Shown piece after piece: positions 48,490 to 60,119 of a stretch of 64,000 bases of DNA. The stretch is from assembly GCA_964058845.1 (NCBI GenBank), contig CAXKVR010000045.1, positions 372,001 to 436,000 on the forward strand. The letters run 5' to 3'. Below the pieces are notes generated by a model. The model did not search any database. It was not told where the DNA came from and saw nothing but the letters and a program-made list of their open reading frames with translations. The stretch comes from Carex sylvatica. Lineage: Eukaryota > Streptophyta > Magnoliopsida > Poales > Cyperaceae. The first letter of the stretch is position 1. Every line of letters starts with the position of its first letter. Both the position numbers and the translations under genes were made by a program.

Positions 48490-49235
48490 CAAGCGCATCT
48501 TCAAGTAGTTTAACAGAAAAAACTTCCAATGTTATATAATTTTTATTTTCAGCGCTAATATTTAAAAATTTAAAGCTTGGTTTTTAACATTTTACAATAT
48601 TACTCGCAAGCATTTAAATCTCTATCTGCAAGCATTAAAATTCTAAATTTGTATAGTTTTAACTTCTAACCATTTTTGTTTTCAAGTCAAAAATGAAAAG
48701 ATTCATTTCACCCACTTTTTTTTAATTTTTTTCTGATCATTCTCATCTATTTTCTTGACGATCCGTGATGAATTTTGCGAATCTAAAAACATAAACGTTT
48801 TTTATCCGATTTTCTCTTTCAAATGAGATCCATAAAGAATAACTTTCGAGTTATATTTGTGTCGTAATTTTTTTTACCACTTTAAATATGTGACTTTCAG
48901 TTTTCTTTTTATTTTGCTTTGAAATAATATAAACCTCTCATGTACAAGCATATAAACCTCATTAATAACACTTTAAATCTCTAGAATAAAACATATAAAT
49001 ATCATGTACAAAAAATTTAAACCTCAACAATAACACTACATTTATAAAGCATATAAACCTCATGTACAAAGTCTTAAAAATTTTAATAGTTGTAAACTGA
49101 AATTTAAAAACTTGAAAATTAAAACTGCTCGTGAGTTATAAACATAGCTTTAAATATTTAAATATTAGCGTTAGAAATAAAAATTAGATAATATTGAAAT
49201 TCTTTTCTATTAAACTACTCAAAAAATACACTCGA
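48490..49235. repeat. Inverted-repeat element, arms about 90 bp
   Basis: Left arm AGTAGTTTAACAG ... TTTTTATTTTCAGCGCTAAT is mirrored at right by ATTAGCGTTAGAAATAAAAA ... CTATTAAACTACT. The interior is AT-rich and carries repeated AAACCTCATGTACAA words (about 48930-49080). No coding capacity. Confidence 0.55.
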
Positions 49236-50405
49236 ATATAATGACTCGGCTACCAGAAAATTTCTCTAAAAAAAAGTTAAGGCAGTGCAAAATGCAACTG
49301 TCACTGATTTACAGAGAGACCATAGTCAAAGGTTCGACCAACAAAAACCAGAGAGAACACATGGAAGTTTGTGTCTGTCTCGGAGTTCAATTACAATTTA
49401 CAGCTCTGATCGCATAAAAGGAAGCGCTAAGTTTTGACTTGACGGGAAGCTTCAGTCGTACAACTTACATCTTGGCGACCAAGGTATAGTTGATTGCAGC
49501 AGGCTTTTTGACAGTTTCTTCACCGAAGGTCCGAAGCATTTACAAAAAACAAAATGAAAAAAAAAGGAGCATCGGTTTATGGACGACAAGAATATTACGG
49601 GTCCCAAAAATGTCCTTCTTTCGCGGCCCGTTAAAACCGGACTGCTTCAATTCGTTCTCCAGCCCACTTCCTTATCATCCCAGCGATTTTTTTTTCCACC
49701 CTTTTTTTCAGCTGCACTAACTATATTCTGATCGACGGTCCGTATATAAACAGAAATATTTCTGTTATTTTATTGTTTATACCTCAGGCGATATGACCAA
49801 TTTTTTTTTCAGTTAGCATCCCAATTAATCAGAATTAAATAAACACTACCTATCTCATCAAATTTCAGTTTTACCACCTACACATGTTCAATTCGCGCAT
49901 CAAAGTTTTTGATATGCTGAGTAGGTATGTGCACCAAATTGATTTTTAATTTTTTTTTTATAAACATGGTAGAGGCTGAGTATCATAAATGTAAAACTGT
50001 CATTTTTCATGAAAGTTTTAACATTCTCAAATTTGACTGTTATAATTCAAATATTATATAATAATTGAAAGTATAATTATTATAGCAATTTCAGAAAAAT
50101 CATTAGTGATTACGCAAATTAACAAATGCTTTATTAAAGCTTTTTATAACAAATTAAATACATATTAGTCATTTTTATTTAATTCTGAATTCATTTAAAA
50201 TCATTCAATTATTAAAACTGCATATATGGAGTGCCAATAGGGATGATAAATTTCCCAAGTTTAGAAAAATTTCTAGCTAGGTTTGACGCATAACTTGCTT
50301 GCTTATTAAGGAGAAATATTAGGGCTGACATTAAATGTGGTTATTGTCTATCAAACATATCGAAATTACTTTGATTAACTATAATTAGTTTCTCATTATT
50401 ATGCC
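49236..50405. other. Intergenic, nothing firm
   Basis: A 24-codon minus-strand open frame near 49470-49541 is too short to support. The remainder is AT-rich without recognisable features. Confidence 0.4.
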
Positions 50406-51310
50406 CGAAATTTTTTATAAATACCCCCAAAAAAAAATTACGAAATCTACCCACTTTTTAAATGTATTTTGATTTATACTCCTTCCAGTTACCAGATAAC
50501 TGGATTTCAATTAAATTCCCGGTCACTGGGTATCTGGATGCATGCATAATATTGGGTTACTGGGTAAGCAGAAAAAGGAAAAATGTTGGGTTACTGGGTA
50601 AGCGAAAATAGGTTGGGTTACTGGGTAAGCGGAAAGAGGGCATTTTTTGGGTTACTGGGTAAGCGGAAAGGTCATTCTGTGATAGGGTAGAGTAAAATTT
50701 TCAAATTGTACTTATAGTATTATTATTTCTTTAAATTGTAGTTTGTTATCCATACCAATCAAAATAAAAAATGACCGTCATCTGTGTGAGAATTTTTTTG
50801 GAGGAGAAATCATGTACAATAATTACGAAATTTTTTACAGCACCTGACCTAAATACTCATTACCTATAACCGTAAATCATAACTTTGATTATCTCCAGAA
50901 TGAGATTTATAAACTGGTTGAGTATACTGTTAGAGAAACAAATTTGGAAATCCAAGCCAGGTAACCCAACCTATTTCCGCTTACCCAGTAACCCAACAAA
51001 TGCCATCTTTCCGCTTACCCAGTAACCCAACCTATTTTTATTTACCCAGTAACCCAACATTTCTCCTTTTTCCGCTTACCCAGTAACCCTACCTATTTTT
51101 ATTTACCCAGTAACCCAACATTTCCCCTCTTTCCGCTTACACAGTAACCCAACATATGCATGCATCCAGGTACCCAGTGATCGAAAATTTGATTGAAATC
51201 TGGTTATTTGATAACTGGAAGGAGTATAAATCGAAATACATTTAAAAAGTGGATATATTTCGTAATTTTATTATTTTTTTGGATATTTATAAAAAAATTC
51301 GGTTATTACG
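50406..51310. repeat. Inverted-repeat element with subterminal tandem repeats
   Basis: Terminal arms (TTTATAAATACCCCCAAAAA ... TTTGATTTATACTCCTTCCA) are mirrored at the right end. Inside the left arm GGGTTACTGGGTAAGCGGAA-type units recur at least four times (about 50553-50670). The right arm carries about six inverse units (TTTCCGCTTACCCAGTAACC, about 50958-51155). A spacer of about 280 bp lies between. No coding capacity. The layout recalls elements whose ends bind transposase at repeated subterminal sites. Confidence 0.8.
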
Positions 51311-51415
51311 CTCTATTGTCATAATTTGATTTCTCAAACACAAATAGTCAAATTGCTACTTTTGAACGCGTCCTTTTTAATTAATCTGCCTTGCATCAAC
51401 AATAATTTTCATGTT

Positions 51416-51424
51416 TTGCTCTAG
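51416..51424. repeat. Left 9-bp target site duplication of the Mutator-like element
   Basis: TTGCTCTAG stands immediately before the left inverted terminus and is repeated exactly, in the same orientation, at 59462-59470 immediately after the right terminus. Confidence 0.92.
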
Positions 51425-51566
51425 GGGAGAGAGGGGGTTCGATGCCCACCGGATAAGAGTCTGTTCGATGGACTGTTGGAACCGTCTGATTTAAAATCAG
51501 ATCTACATTTTGATTAACAAAATGATATTGGTTAATGTACGGATTCATCTTTCCAAACCCGCTATT
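51425..51566 (+). repeat. Left terminal inverted repeat of the Pack-MULE
   Basis: Inverse of 59308-59461 with scattered mismatches and small gaps. The outermost 70 bases are the best matched. Confidence 0.85.
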
Positions 51567-51618
51567 CCAATAAAATCTGTTTCTGTCAGGCTCTCCTTCC
51601 CCAAATTATTTTTTTAAA

Positions 51619-51861
51619 ATGCTCTCCTCCCCCAAATTAAATCTCTCTCTCTCTCTCTCTCTCTCGGTCACTCTCGATCGATCTATCAATCGCAATGTAT
51701 TGGAAGATATCCACAGAGCCTCTGCCTCCACTGTCGCCATAGGCACACGTCCAAAGAGGAAGGTTGATCGCTGTCAAGTTGATATTCGAGACGGGAGCGA
51801 TTGTTCAGCTGAACATGGGATCCGATATAGGGAGATATGGAGAGGTATCACCATTTCAGGA
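51619..51861 (+). pseudogene. Exon-like cargo at the left end, cut by a solo LTR
   Basis: After a CT microsatellite (51641-51664) an open plus-strand frame reads RASASTVAIGTRPKRKVDRC and onwards to RYREIWRG. A second frame (from ATG at about 51694) reads MYWKISTEPLPPLSP, then a stop, then RLIAVKLIFETGAIVQLNMG. Both look like a gene's first exon but I do not recognise the parent. The solo LTR at 51862 interrupts it; the sequence resumes at 53704. A possible donor (GAGAG then GTATCA) lies at about 51843. Confidence 0.35.
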
Positions 51862-53698
51862 TGATAAGCATAAATTATATACACATTTGATCTAGACTTT
51901 ATCATAAAATAACCTCAAATATCTTGTATTTATAATATAAAGTGATTAAAATACACCTGGAATCAAGTTACTGCGGTTATTTGACTTTTCATTGTAGGAA
52001 ATGATGAAAAGTGGTGAAAATACACCCCAGTGCGGGTCAACCACACGCACTGGGATTAGTGCAGCCGCACTGAGGACTTAGCAGTATTTCCAACATCTCA
52101 GCGCTGCGCAGCAATTTTTCCCGAGCCTAGTGCGGACGCACTCAGGGCCAGTGCGAATGAGCCCAGCCGCACTCAATACTTAGTCAATTTTAGCAACTTC
52201 AGGAAAGCACAGAACCCATCCGCAGTGCGGGTCATTCATCCGCAGTGTCACCAGCACCCAGAGAAATTTGCAGAAATTCAGGAAGTTAAATAAGGAAACT
52301 TAAACCCAGTGCGGGTGAGGCCACACGCAGTGCGGATGCACTCCGTCTGCAGTCAGTCAAAAATAGCACGGTTCCTATATTTAGCGCACTAGGAACGCGT
52401 TTTAAGAGCCAAAATTACACATACTTGCTAGGGAAGCAATGTAAATAGAGCACCCACTAACCCCACCTTCTAGCCTCTAAATCGGGCATAGTCCTTGGCT
52501 ATAAAAGAGAGAGTTCTTTCCCATTCAAAGGGATCATCACACCATCCATCAACGCACCATCATTCTCTCTCTTTACACACACACTTAGCAATAAATTCTG
52601 GAGTAAGGCAAGCTTTCAAGCAAGGAGAAGAAGGATTTCCTGAGCAAGATTCGGCAATATAGAGGTCTTTGATTTGTTAAAGGGTGTAATCATTTCTTTT
52701 ATTTTATTTCTTCTTACTTTGCCAATTTTTGTAATGGATCTCTCCAAGAGAGAGTAGTTCTCTCTCTAGGGGTTTAGGTCATCATGCATTAACTTGTTTA
52801 ATTCTATTTTATTTGGTTATTTGCTTTTATTATGATTGTTTATTGGGATTTGATTGTTAATTTCTGAGATTTATCATTTGTGTTGATTACATAATTAGTA
52901 CTTGAAATCGATGTAGTTCCGCTTTGGATTCGAAAGAACCAAAGAAGTTAGGACGAGAGGAGAGTACCAATTATGAACACAAATACCTTAGGTTTTGATT
53001 AAGGTCTAACCAACTGTGAAATCAAACCGGAACTACAAAAATTAAGATTAGGGACTTGGTGAAGGACCTAACCGTGAAGTCAAACCCTAATTAGGACATC
53101 TCAAATCAAGTCGGATATTGGTATCATGGACTTAAATGAGAAGTACCAATACTCGAGAAGAGGAGAGACTAACAAGAGCTTATGGTCTAGGTAGCTAGGG
53201 TGAAGGACCTAATCGTGAAGTCCGAATTACCTAGGCACGTTATTAATTCACGAAAGTGACCCTTAATAACATATTAGGTTAGAAACCTCGTCAAATCATA
53301 CATGAATTCAAGCAAATACCGAATAGATATAATTAGCAAGAGATTGTAGACCAAAGACCCCTAGATCTCCTCAACTTGAAAGCAAACCAATATTTCTTTC
53401 TTTCATTTTATTTACTTTAATTGTTTAAAACTCTTCTCTTTCGGGTATTGAACCAAAAAATTAGGAATTGTTAGAACAACCCCCCCCATTTACTTTATTG
53501 TACTTTACTCTCTTCATTTTTTGAAATCTATTATTTATAGTGTTAGCATAGTATTTACCATACTCCTTGTGGTTCGATACCCAATAATATAATACACGGT
53601 AAGATTGTATACTTGCAATCCGAACCTAAAGTGTATTTGAGGTTAAAAGGTACAGCTTGCTGTATTTAAGCTTTTTACCATACCCTTTGGATGTAACA
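51862..53698 (+). mobile_element. Solo LTR, copy 2, with 5-bp target duplication CAGGA
   Basis: TGATAAGCATAAATTATATA ... GGATGTAACA, 1837 bp, flanked by CAGGA (51857-51861 and 53699-53703). It shares the palindrome array (about 52020-52350), a TATA box (TATAAAAG at about 52500) and the downstream AAGGACCTAACCGTGAAGTC words with copies 1 and 3. The 3' end differs from copy 1 (GTAACA instead of CATCA), so two subfamilies exist. It is nested in the Pack-MULE. Confidence 0.93.
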
Positions 53699-53703
53699 CA
53701 GGA

Positions 53704-55190
53704 CTTCAAAAGTTACCGATTTTATTTTGCTTAATGTCTAATGAAGAGATTTTCTTAATGCTCATTATTTGAGCTAGATTTATACCAGATTCAAAATTTC
53801 CAAATTATAATACAAATCAGCCTTATTGATTTATAATTTAAGAATAATTGATCGATTAAATCAATTAATAAAGATATTGTAAAATAGGTGTTTGTACTGG
53901 ATTGTCATTCAATTTGGGAAAAGTTCTATTCATTTAATTGTCAAATAGTTTCTCACCTGTGCAATTATTAGATTGACCTTGGTTTAGCAAATTTGCATAA
54001 CCTCTTGATCTTACAACCAAGCATTGCTTGTTTATTTAATTTCAATTACTCTCTAATTGGCAATGCCTTCAACAGTTCAATTAAACATCACGAAGATATG
54101 GAAATCAAAATGTCCAATCAAATATTAATTAAGATTGAGCATTTCATTTATTCAATTAAAATATGTAACCTCAATTTAATTATATGTAGCCGCTACTTGT
54201 GTGTTGAATTTGCAAAATTTAGCTTGAATTTAAACAATTCCATCCTAAACATGAAATTTGTGAATAAGAACTTGCATTGTGGTAAGTTCCTTTTTCAACA
54301 AGTGCCAATTATTCACTTAATAAAGGATTAATTTGAGTTTATTTCATTCATCGTGCAGATTCTGGTTCCTTTTAATTTGCGTAGAGTTGAACCTGATGTT
54401 TCAGTTATGAAAGTTGCAAGGAAGTTTAGGTACGTTCATTATATGTAGCTATTATTTCTACTTTTTAGTTTCTATAAATTTCTGTTATATGTATTTGTTA
54501 GGAGGCTAGGGCTAATCTGTTCTCAGCTTAAAGTTTGTAAAAGTAGTAGAAAGTAATCTGCGAGATATTATTTTCACTAAGAAATATGGAGTGATTTGAA
54601 TAGATTCTTTTCAGAATAGAGCTCAAGAGAAACCTCATATGTAAAGTATTTTTCTTGTTTTATACAGTTTATGAGATGGGTCTAGAAATTTTTAAGGGTG
54701 TATATGAATTTAATTGTTTCATTTATATTAGTAAAAATGAATTGTCTCTTGCCCTTACATATCTTGAATTGTATCAAGTTCTTATTTCAACATCAATTAA
54801 TATGATTTTAGTTGGTCCCAGTAACATTAATCTAATTTTATCCAAAGAGTCAGTTGTTATAAATTATCAGCACCAGTGTTAAGACTGTTAGCCATGATTG
54901 ATTACTTTTTGGAATGGTGTACGCTGACTTGTACCTTTTGTGGCACTATTATGGTAACACGCTATAAAAGCAGCAAAAGTCAAAACTTGAATTTGTGAGT
55001 GCAGTAACTATATCTTTCCTTTTCTTACATCTAAAGAGACAAAGACGAGAAATGATCAAGGCAAAGCGCTCTTAACGGGGATTTGCTTTACAAAGACTGA
55101 CTTGATGATTTCAAGATGAAGCAAAGCTTATTAGCACATTTTGTGATTTTCTTTGTAAAAAAATTATTAATTTATGCACTTGCTGATTTG
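53704..55190 (+). other. Pack-MULE interior with one spliced-exon candidate (54359-54429)
   Basis: A plus-strand piece after a CATCGTGCAG acceptor reads ILVPFNLRRVEPDVSVMKVA and ends at a GTACGT donor (54430). It is open in one frame and GC-richer than its surroundings, as an internal exon would be. I do not recognise the family. The open frames at 53993-54331 and 54655-54882 are AT-rich and have no signature. The rest looks like intron sequence. Confidence 0.4.
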
Positions 55191-57087
55191 TGATAAGCAT
55201 AAATTATATAACTATTCTATCTTGTTTTTATCATAAAATAGCTCCAAATATCTTGTACTTTGAATATAAAGTGAATAAAATACACCAAGAATCAAGTTAA
55301 TGTGGTTGTTTGGCTTTAGAATGCAGGAAAAGATGAAAATTATAGAAAATACTTCTCAGTGCGGGTCATCCACCCGTACTCACATATAGTGCGGACGCAC
55401 TCCTCACTTAGCCAAATTTCCACCATCTCAACGTAACCCAGAAAAAGTCCGAGCCTAATGCGTCCGCAGTCATATTCAGTGCGGGTCATCCCAGCCCCAC
55501 TCAGCACTTAGCCGATTTTAGAAACTGCACGTCACATGCTCTAGTGCGGGTCATCCACCCGCACTCACATACAGTGCGAACGCACCAAAAGTAATGCGCA
55601 GAATTTCTAGGCTGATAAAAAAAGAAACTTCAAGTCAGTGCGGATCGACCACCCGCACTCTCACTCAGTGCGGACGCACTAAACCCGCAGACTGCCAGAA
55701 TTACACGTTTTCAACACGATTCCATTTTTAGCGAGCCAGGGATGCTTTTTGACAGCTAAATTTGGACACATCAGTCCAGGGAAACAAGGCAAATATAGCA
55801 CCCACTAACCCCACCTTCTAGCCTCTAAATTGGACATAATCTTTTGCTATATAAGGGGGGTTCATTTTCCATTAAAGAGATATCATCACATCACACATCT
55901 ATCACATCTCACATCTCTCATCATACAACTCTCTCTCTCTCTCTCACCCTTTGGTGCATGCCAATTTCCATAAAATATAGCGATAAATCTGCAGCCATTC
56001 TAGGAGTTCCGGAAGCTTTTCAAGGAAGGAGAATAAGGTCCAAGGAAGATTTCGGCAAGATTGAGGTTCTTGATTCAATAAAGGGTGTAACTATTTCTTT
56101 ATTTCATTTCTTCTTATTTTTGCCAACTTTTGTAATGGATCTCTCCAAGAGAGAGTATATCTCTTTCTAGGGGTTTAGGTCAATGCATGAACTTGTTTAA
56201 TTGTATCTTATTCGGTTATTTATTTTTTATTATGATTATTTTATGAGATTTGATGCTAATTTCTGAGATTTATAATTTGTGTTAACTACATAATTAGTAC
56301 TTAAAATCGATGTAGTTCCGCTTTGAATTCGAAAGAACAAAAAAAGTTAGGACGAGAGGAGAGTACCAATTATGAACACAAATACCTTAGGTTTTGATTA
56401 AGGTCTAACCAACTGCGAAATCAAACCAGAACTACATAAATTAGGGTTAGAGACTTGGTGAAGGACGTAACTGTGAAGTCATACCCTTATTAGGACATCT
56501 CAAATTGAATCGGATATTGGTATGAAGGACGTAACTGTGAAGTACCAACATTTGAGGAGAGGAGAGACTAACAAGAGCTTATGGTCTAGGTAGCTAGGAT
56601 GAAGGACGTAACTGTGAAGTCCGAATTGCTTAGGCACGTTATTAATTCACGAAAGTGACCCTTAATGACATATTAGGTTAGAAACCTCATCAAATCATAC
56701 ATGAATTTAAACAAATATCGAATAGATAGAATTAGCAAGGAATTGTAGACCGAATACCCCTAGATCTCCTTAACTTGAAAACAAACCAATCTTTACTTTT
56801 TTTATTTTTCATTTATTGTTTATAATTTCTCTTTTTCGGGTATTGAACCCAACCTTTAGGACTACTTAAACAAACCCCCATATTCTACTTTATTGTACTT
56901 ACTTCTTTTCTGAAATTAATTAATAAAGTCTAAATCTAGTATCTAAATTTACTCCCTGTGGATCGATACCCGATAATATACTACACGGTAGGATTGTATA
57001 CTTGCAATCTGAACTGAAAGTGTATTTAAGGTTAAAAGGTACAGTTTGCTGTACTGAAACTTTGTACTATACCTTTTTGGTGCAACA
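55191..57087 (+). mobile_element. Solo LTR, copy 3, with 5-bp target duplication ATTTG
   Basis: TGATAAGCATAAATTATATA ... GGTGCAACA, 1897 bp, flanked by ATTTG (55186-55190 and 57088-57092). The palindrome array is at about 55355-55690; the TATA box is TATATAAGG at about 55848. Its 3' end resembles copy 2 more than copy 1. All copies lie in the same orientation. It is nested in the Pack-MULE. Confidence 0.93.
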
Positions 57088-57092
57088 ATTTG

Positions 57093-58634
57093 GTATATGA
57101 ACTTGTTGATGATTTAAAGTATGCTCTTGTTATTTTAGTGTTCTCTTTAATTTTGTAGAGTAAAGAGTTGAATGGCTCGGTACTGAGCACGCAGGTGTAC
57201 TGTTGCCAGCATGGTGTTGATGAGTACTTATTTGAGTCTCCTTTTTGTTCTATTGTTCACAAGATATGTATTTCTGGTTGCACTAGTTATCTCCTTTTTT
57301 ATGATGTTTCAGTTTGTTATATTAACAATTTGCAACTTAATTTTGATGTAGATTATTTTGATCAATTTGGTTCTGTGTAATACATTTGTCTCGAATATAT
57401 ATATTTTCTTCATGATTAAACTTCAAGTTATTGAATTATTTTTTTGTAATGTTTCATTATCACTTGATAATATACATAAATAGCACACATTACATTACAA
57501 ATAAAATGTCTATTACAGTAGCAAAAACTATATTACAAATAACTAAGAACAATCTCCAAAATAATCTTACAATACATCAATGCTCAACAGAATCTTGATA
57601 CTGATCAAACACAATACCATCCTAAAGAACTAAAAAGGCACTCATAAAAAAATCATAACAAACATAATAGCAACATTATTACAACGTAACACATCAATAT
57701 AACAAATTATATTGAATTGCAGACATTCTCCTTCTTTAGCAGAAGCAGGAGAAAAAAATGGGGGAGATAAAGAGAGCGAAGGTCGTCTCATGGAGAGGCG
57801 ACCTGAAATAGGAGCAAACAAAAAATGCTTCTTTTGAGAAATGTAGATCTAATTTATAGCTATTTTTTAAGTAAAATTTCAGCAGATTCAAAATTATTAA
57901 GCACCAAAATTATATAAAGATAAAAATATTTCACTAAGTTATGTATTGCAATATAGCTTAAATCATCATCATTTGAGAAATGTTAAAACCAAAATTACTA
58001 TGGCTACAAGCACATCATTTTTTGAAATCAAATTGAACAAAATATTAAGAAACAATTATTTGGATAATAGAGACACGTTCTTTACATCAAATTGCCTACC
58101 ATAGTATCAAAATTAAACAAAATCTGAAAACCTACATACATTATTGAGAGGTATATTCTCATTAGTATTCTGACCCTCTGAAGCTCAAGTTGCTGGGTAT
58201 AAAAAATGAAGAATAATATTAGGCAGTTATAGTTTAATTACAAGACGACAGTGAAAAGAGAAGCTAAATTACCTTATGGTGGAAGTGCTTTGGAATATAT
58301 TCAATTAGGGTTTTCGACAACTGCGAGAGCGCTGAGAAGAAGAAAGGCAGAGCGCACGAGAAGAGGTGCAAGTGTCGTTGGAGAAAAGTCGAGAGAGATA
58401 GAGATTGTACAAAATTGCAAATAGAATCATAGGGGCAATATGTAAGTTGTACAAAAATTAGTAATTATGTATGTGTGTATCCTTGACAATTTCACATTTT
58501 GAGTACAGGTTAATTAGACAAGGGCTATTATTTTGAGTACAGGTTAATTAAAACTGAACATGTATGACAGTTCAACTCATAATCAAATTTCAAAATGTGA
58601 CAATGAATTTGCCTTCTCATTCTCTCAAACTCAA
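57093..58634. other. Pack-MULE interior, exon-like islands without recognised family
   Basis: Plus-strand 57157-57380 is open (KELNGSVLSTQVYCCQHGVD) after a TTTTGTAG acceptor-like sequence, but no family is recognised. Islands near 57730-57800 and 58290-58420 are GA-rich and look like gene leaders (the second contains ATTAGGGTTTTCGAC). They support capture of several unrelated gene pieces. Confidence 0.35.
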
Positions 58635-59000
58635 CTACTCAAGAGATCCATAGGCCTTGAGTACACAAGAAAATGTGAAACCATAAAATCTTAAACACTT
58701 CCTATGCATCAGAAAAGCATTATTCAATGCTTTGTTACTCTCAGTTTCTGCTAAACTAGCTATCATTGTTTTAAATGACACAAGATCAGGTGGAGAGATG
58801 TAATTAAATAGCTCTTTTGTCTCATTTACGTAACCTTCTTGCAAATAACCCGAGATCATGGTGTTCCATTATTTAGCATAATACTAAAGACCCTTAGTGC
58901 CTCGTTTACATTCCCATGATGCGTGTAATTAGAAATCAGGTTGGTGCAAGAGGCCACATTTCTATGCGGCATTTCATCAAACAAGTTATGTGTTTGGAAG
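58635..59000 (-). pseudogene. PPR (pentatricopeptide repeat) protein fragment
   Basis: The minus strand first reads NLFDEMPHRNVASCTNLISN then YTHHGNVNEALRVFSIML and stops. In another frame it continues NTMISGYLQEGYVNETKELF, PPDLVSFKTMIASL and YGFTFSCVLKAYGSLE. These are typical PPR units of the PLS type (organelle RNA-binding proteins). The frame change near 58860 and the absence of the rest of the protein make it non-functional. It lies inside the right half of the Pack-MULE and is its only recognisable cargo family. Confidence 0.85.
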
Positions 59001-59307
59001 TGATATCCGAATCTCAAGTAGTGAAAAACACAAATTCAAAAATATATTCTTACTGACCAGCCCACACCACTGGTGCTTCAGATTAAACACAGAACACCAG
59101 AAATATTAGAAAATCAGATAGAAAAAAGAGAGATAAAAATAAGAAACATCACTAAGTCGCAAGACATGTACCTCTCTGAGTGATAACGTGCTCCAGACCG
59201 TGCGGTGTGAGAGAGAGGCGACGTGGAGTTGCGCGCGAGTTGGAGCAGCGACGGGATGAGACTCGAGAGAGAGCGAGAAGAGGTGAAAAGCGGTGTGGAT
59301 TTAATCA

Positions 59308-59461
59308 GTTATCGGGTTTGGAATTTTCAATAAATCAAATTCATTTCAGAAAACTCCATTAATTGGTGCAACTCTTTAATCTGATTTTGATGAAATCCAA
59401 CGGTTCCAACAGCCCATCAAACAGACTCTGGTCCGATGGGCATCGGACACCCCCCTCTCCC
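59308..59461 (-). repeat. Right terminal inverted repeat of the Pack-MULE
   Basis: Inverse of 51425-51566, and directly followed by the second TTGCTCTAG (59462-59470). Just inside it (59180-59300) is a GC-rich, GA-rich leader-like stretch with a possible minus-strand donor (GAG then GTACATG at about 59172). Confidence 0.85.
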
Positions 59462-59470
59462 TTGCTCTAG

Positions 59471-60119
59471 CTATATCATAAGATCCACATTTTCCCATTT
59501 TGAGATGGATCTAAGGCAAGTCATTCGAAATTATACTCATACTTTATAAAAATAGACATATCATAAACTTCAACTGAGGGAAGATATAATCTTAATAACT
59601 TAGGAAACAAATGCATGTAAAACTCTGCACGGAAGCATTGAACCATTATAACTTATAAGTGATTTATGTCAATATCTTAAGATTAAAAAAATAGAATACA
59701 AAAGTAAACAAATGTTCTGTAAACAATCCGAGTAGTTGACGGAATCTAAAGTTCCCAAGTAAGTTGCTACAGAGCCTTACAAGGAGTTGAGTCCGACTGA
59801 AATCTAAAGACATCTCCTCCCAGAAAAGATTTATTTGCGTCCTTTACATCCAGTCTATCTTTCCAGACTCTCTCCCTGTACGTAATTACAAGGAAGAAAA
59901 TAACAAAGCAGAAATTAGACACTCAGAGGTACACATTAAATTAAAACTGAATTGTTTTTATTAATTACTTGGTGAAAGCTGTATGTATTAACTTTATACA
60001 AATCGTATGAGACTAAAAAATTCAAATATAATCATGCACCAAAATGAAACTGAACAATTAGAGCTTTAATTCATAATAAGATAGGAAAACAAATTAAATT
60101 GAGGAGAACCATACCATTT
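59471..60119. other. Intergenic and F-box 3' flank
   Basis: Nothing is recognised. The 3' untranslated region of the F-box locus should begin just below 60120. Confidence 0.4.

Larger units (their letters stand above)
51425..59461. mobile_element. Mutator-like element carrying gene fragments (Pack-MULE), 8037 bp
   Basis: The left terminus (GGGAGAGAGGGGGTTCGATG) and the right terminus read on the minus strand (GGGAGAGGGGGGTGTCCGAT) are inverted copies. They remain aligned for about 140-155 bases (51425-51566 and 59461-59308), both passing through GAGTCTGTT, CTGTTGGAACCGT and CCAAACCCG. Perfect 9-bp duplications TTGCTCTAG flank it, as expected for Mutator insertions. No transposase-like open frame is visible. 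The interior holds exon-like pieces, including a PPR fragment, and two solo LTRs of one family. Without the LTRs and their duplications it would be about 4.3 kb. I infer a Pack-MULE; which genes donated most of the cargo is unknown. Confidence 0.85.

Noticed and set aside
49470..49541. Minus-strand 24-codon frame starting ATG and ending NYTLVAKM, resembling the C terminus of a small protein
   Set aside because: Too short, no upstream exon with splice signals, no recognisable family.
51421..51460. GGGGTTCGATGCCC resembles a tRNA T-loop (B box)
   Set aside because: No cloverleaf, A box or acceptor stem; the sequence belongs to the Pack-MULE terminal repeat.
53570..53600. GTGGTTCGATACCC in the LTRs resembles a tRNA or a primer-binding site
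   Set aside because: It lies inside the LTR in all copies, not just after its end, and no tRNA fold is present.
59180..59362. Arg/Glu-rich plus-strand frame near the right MULE end
   Set aside because: GA-rich low-complexity leader-like DNA in the Pack-MULE; no start context or family.
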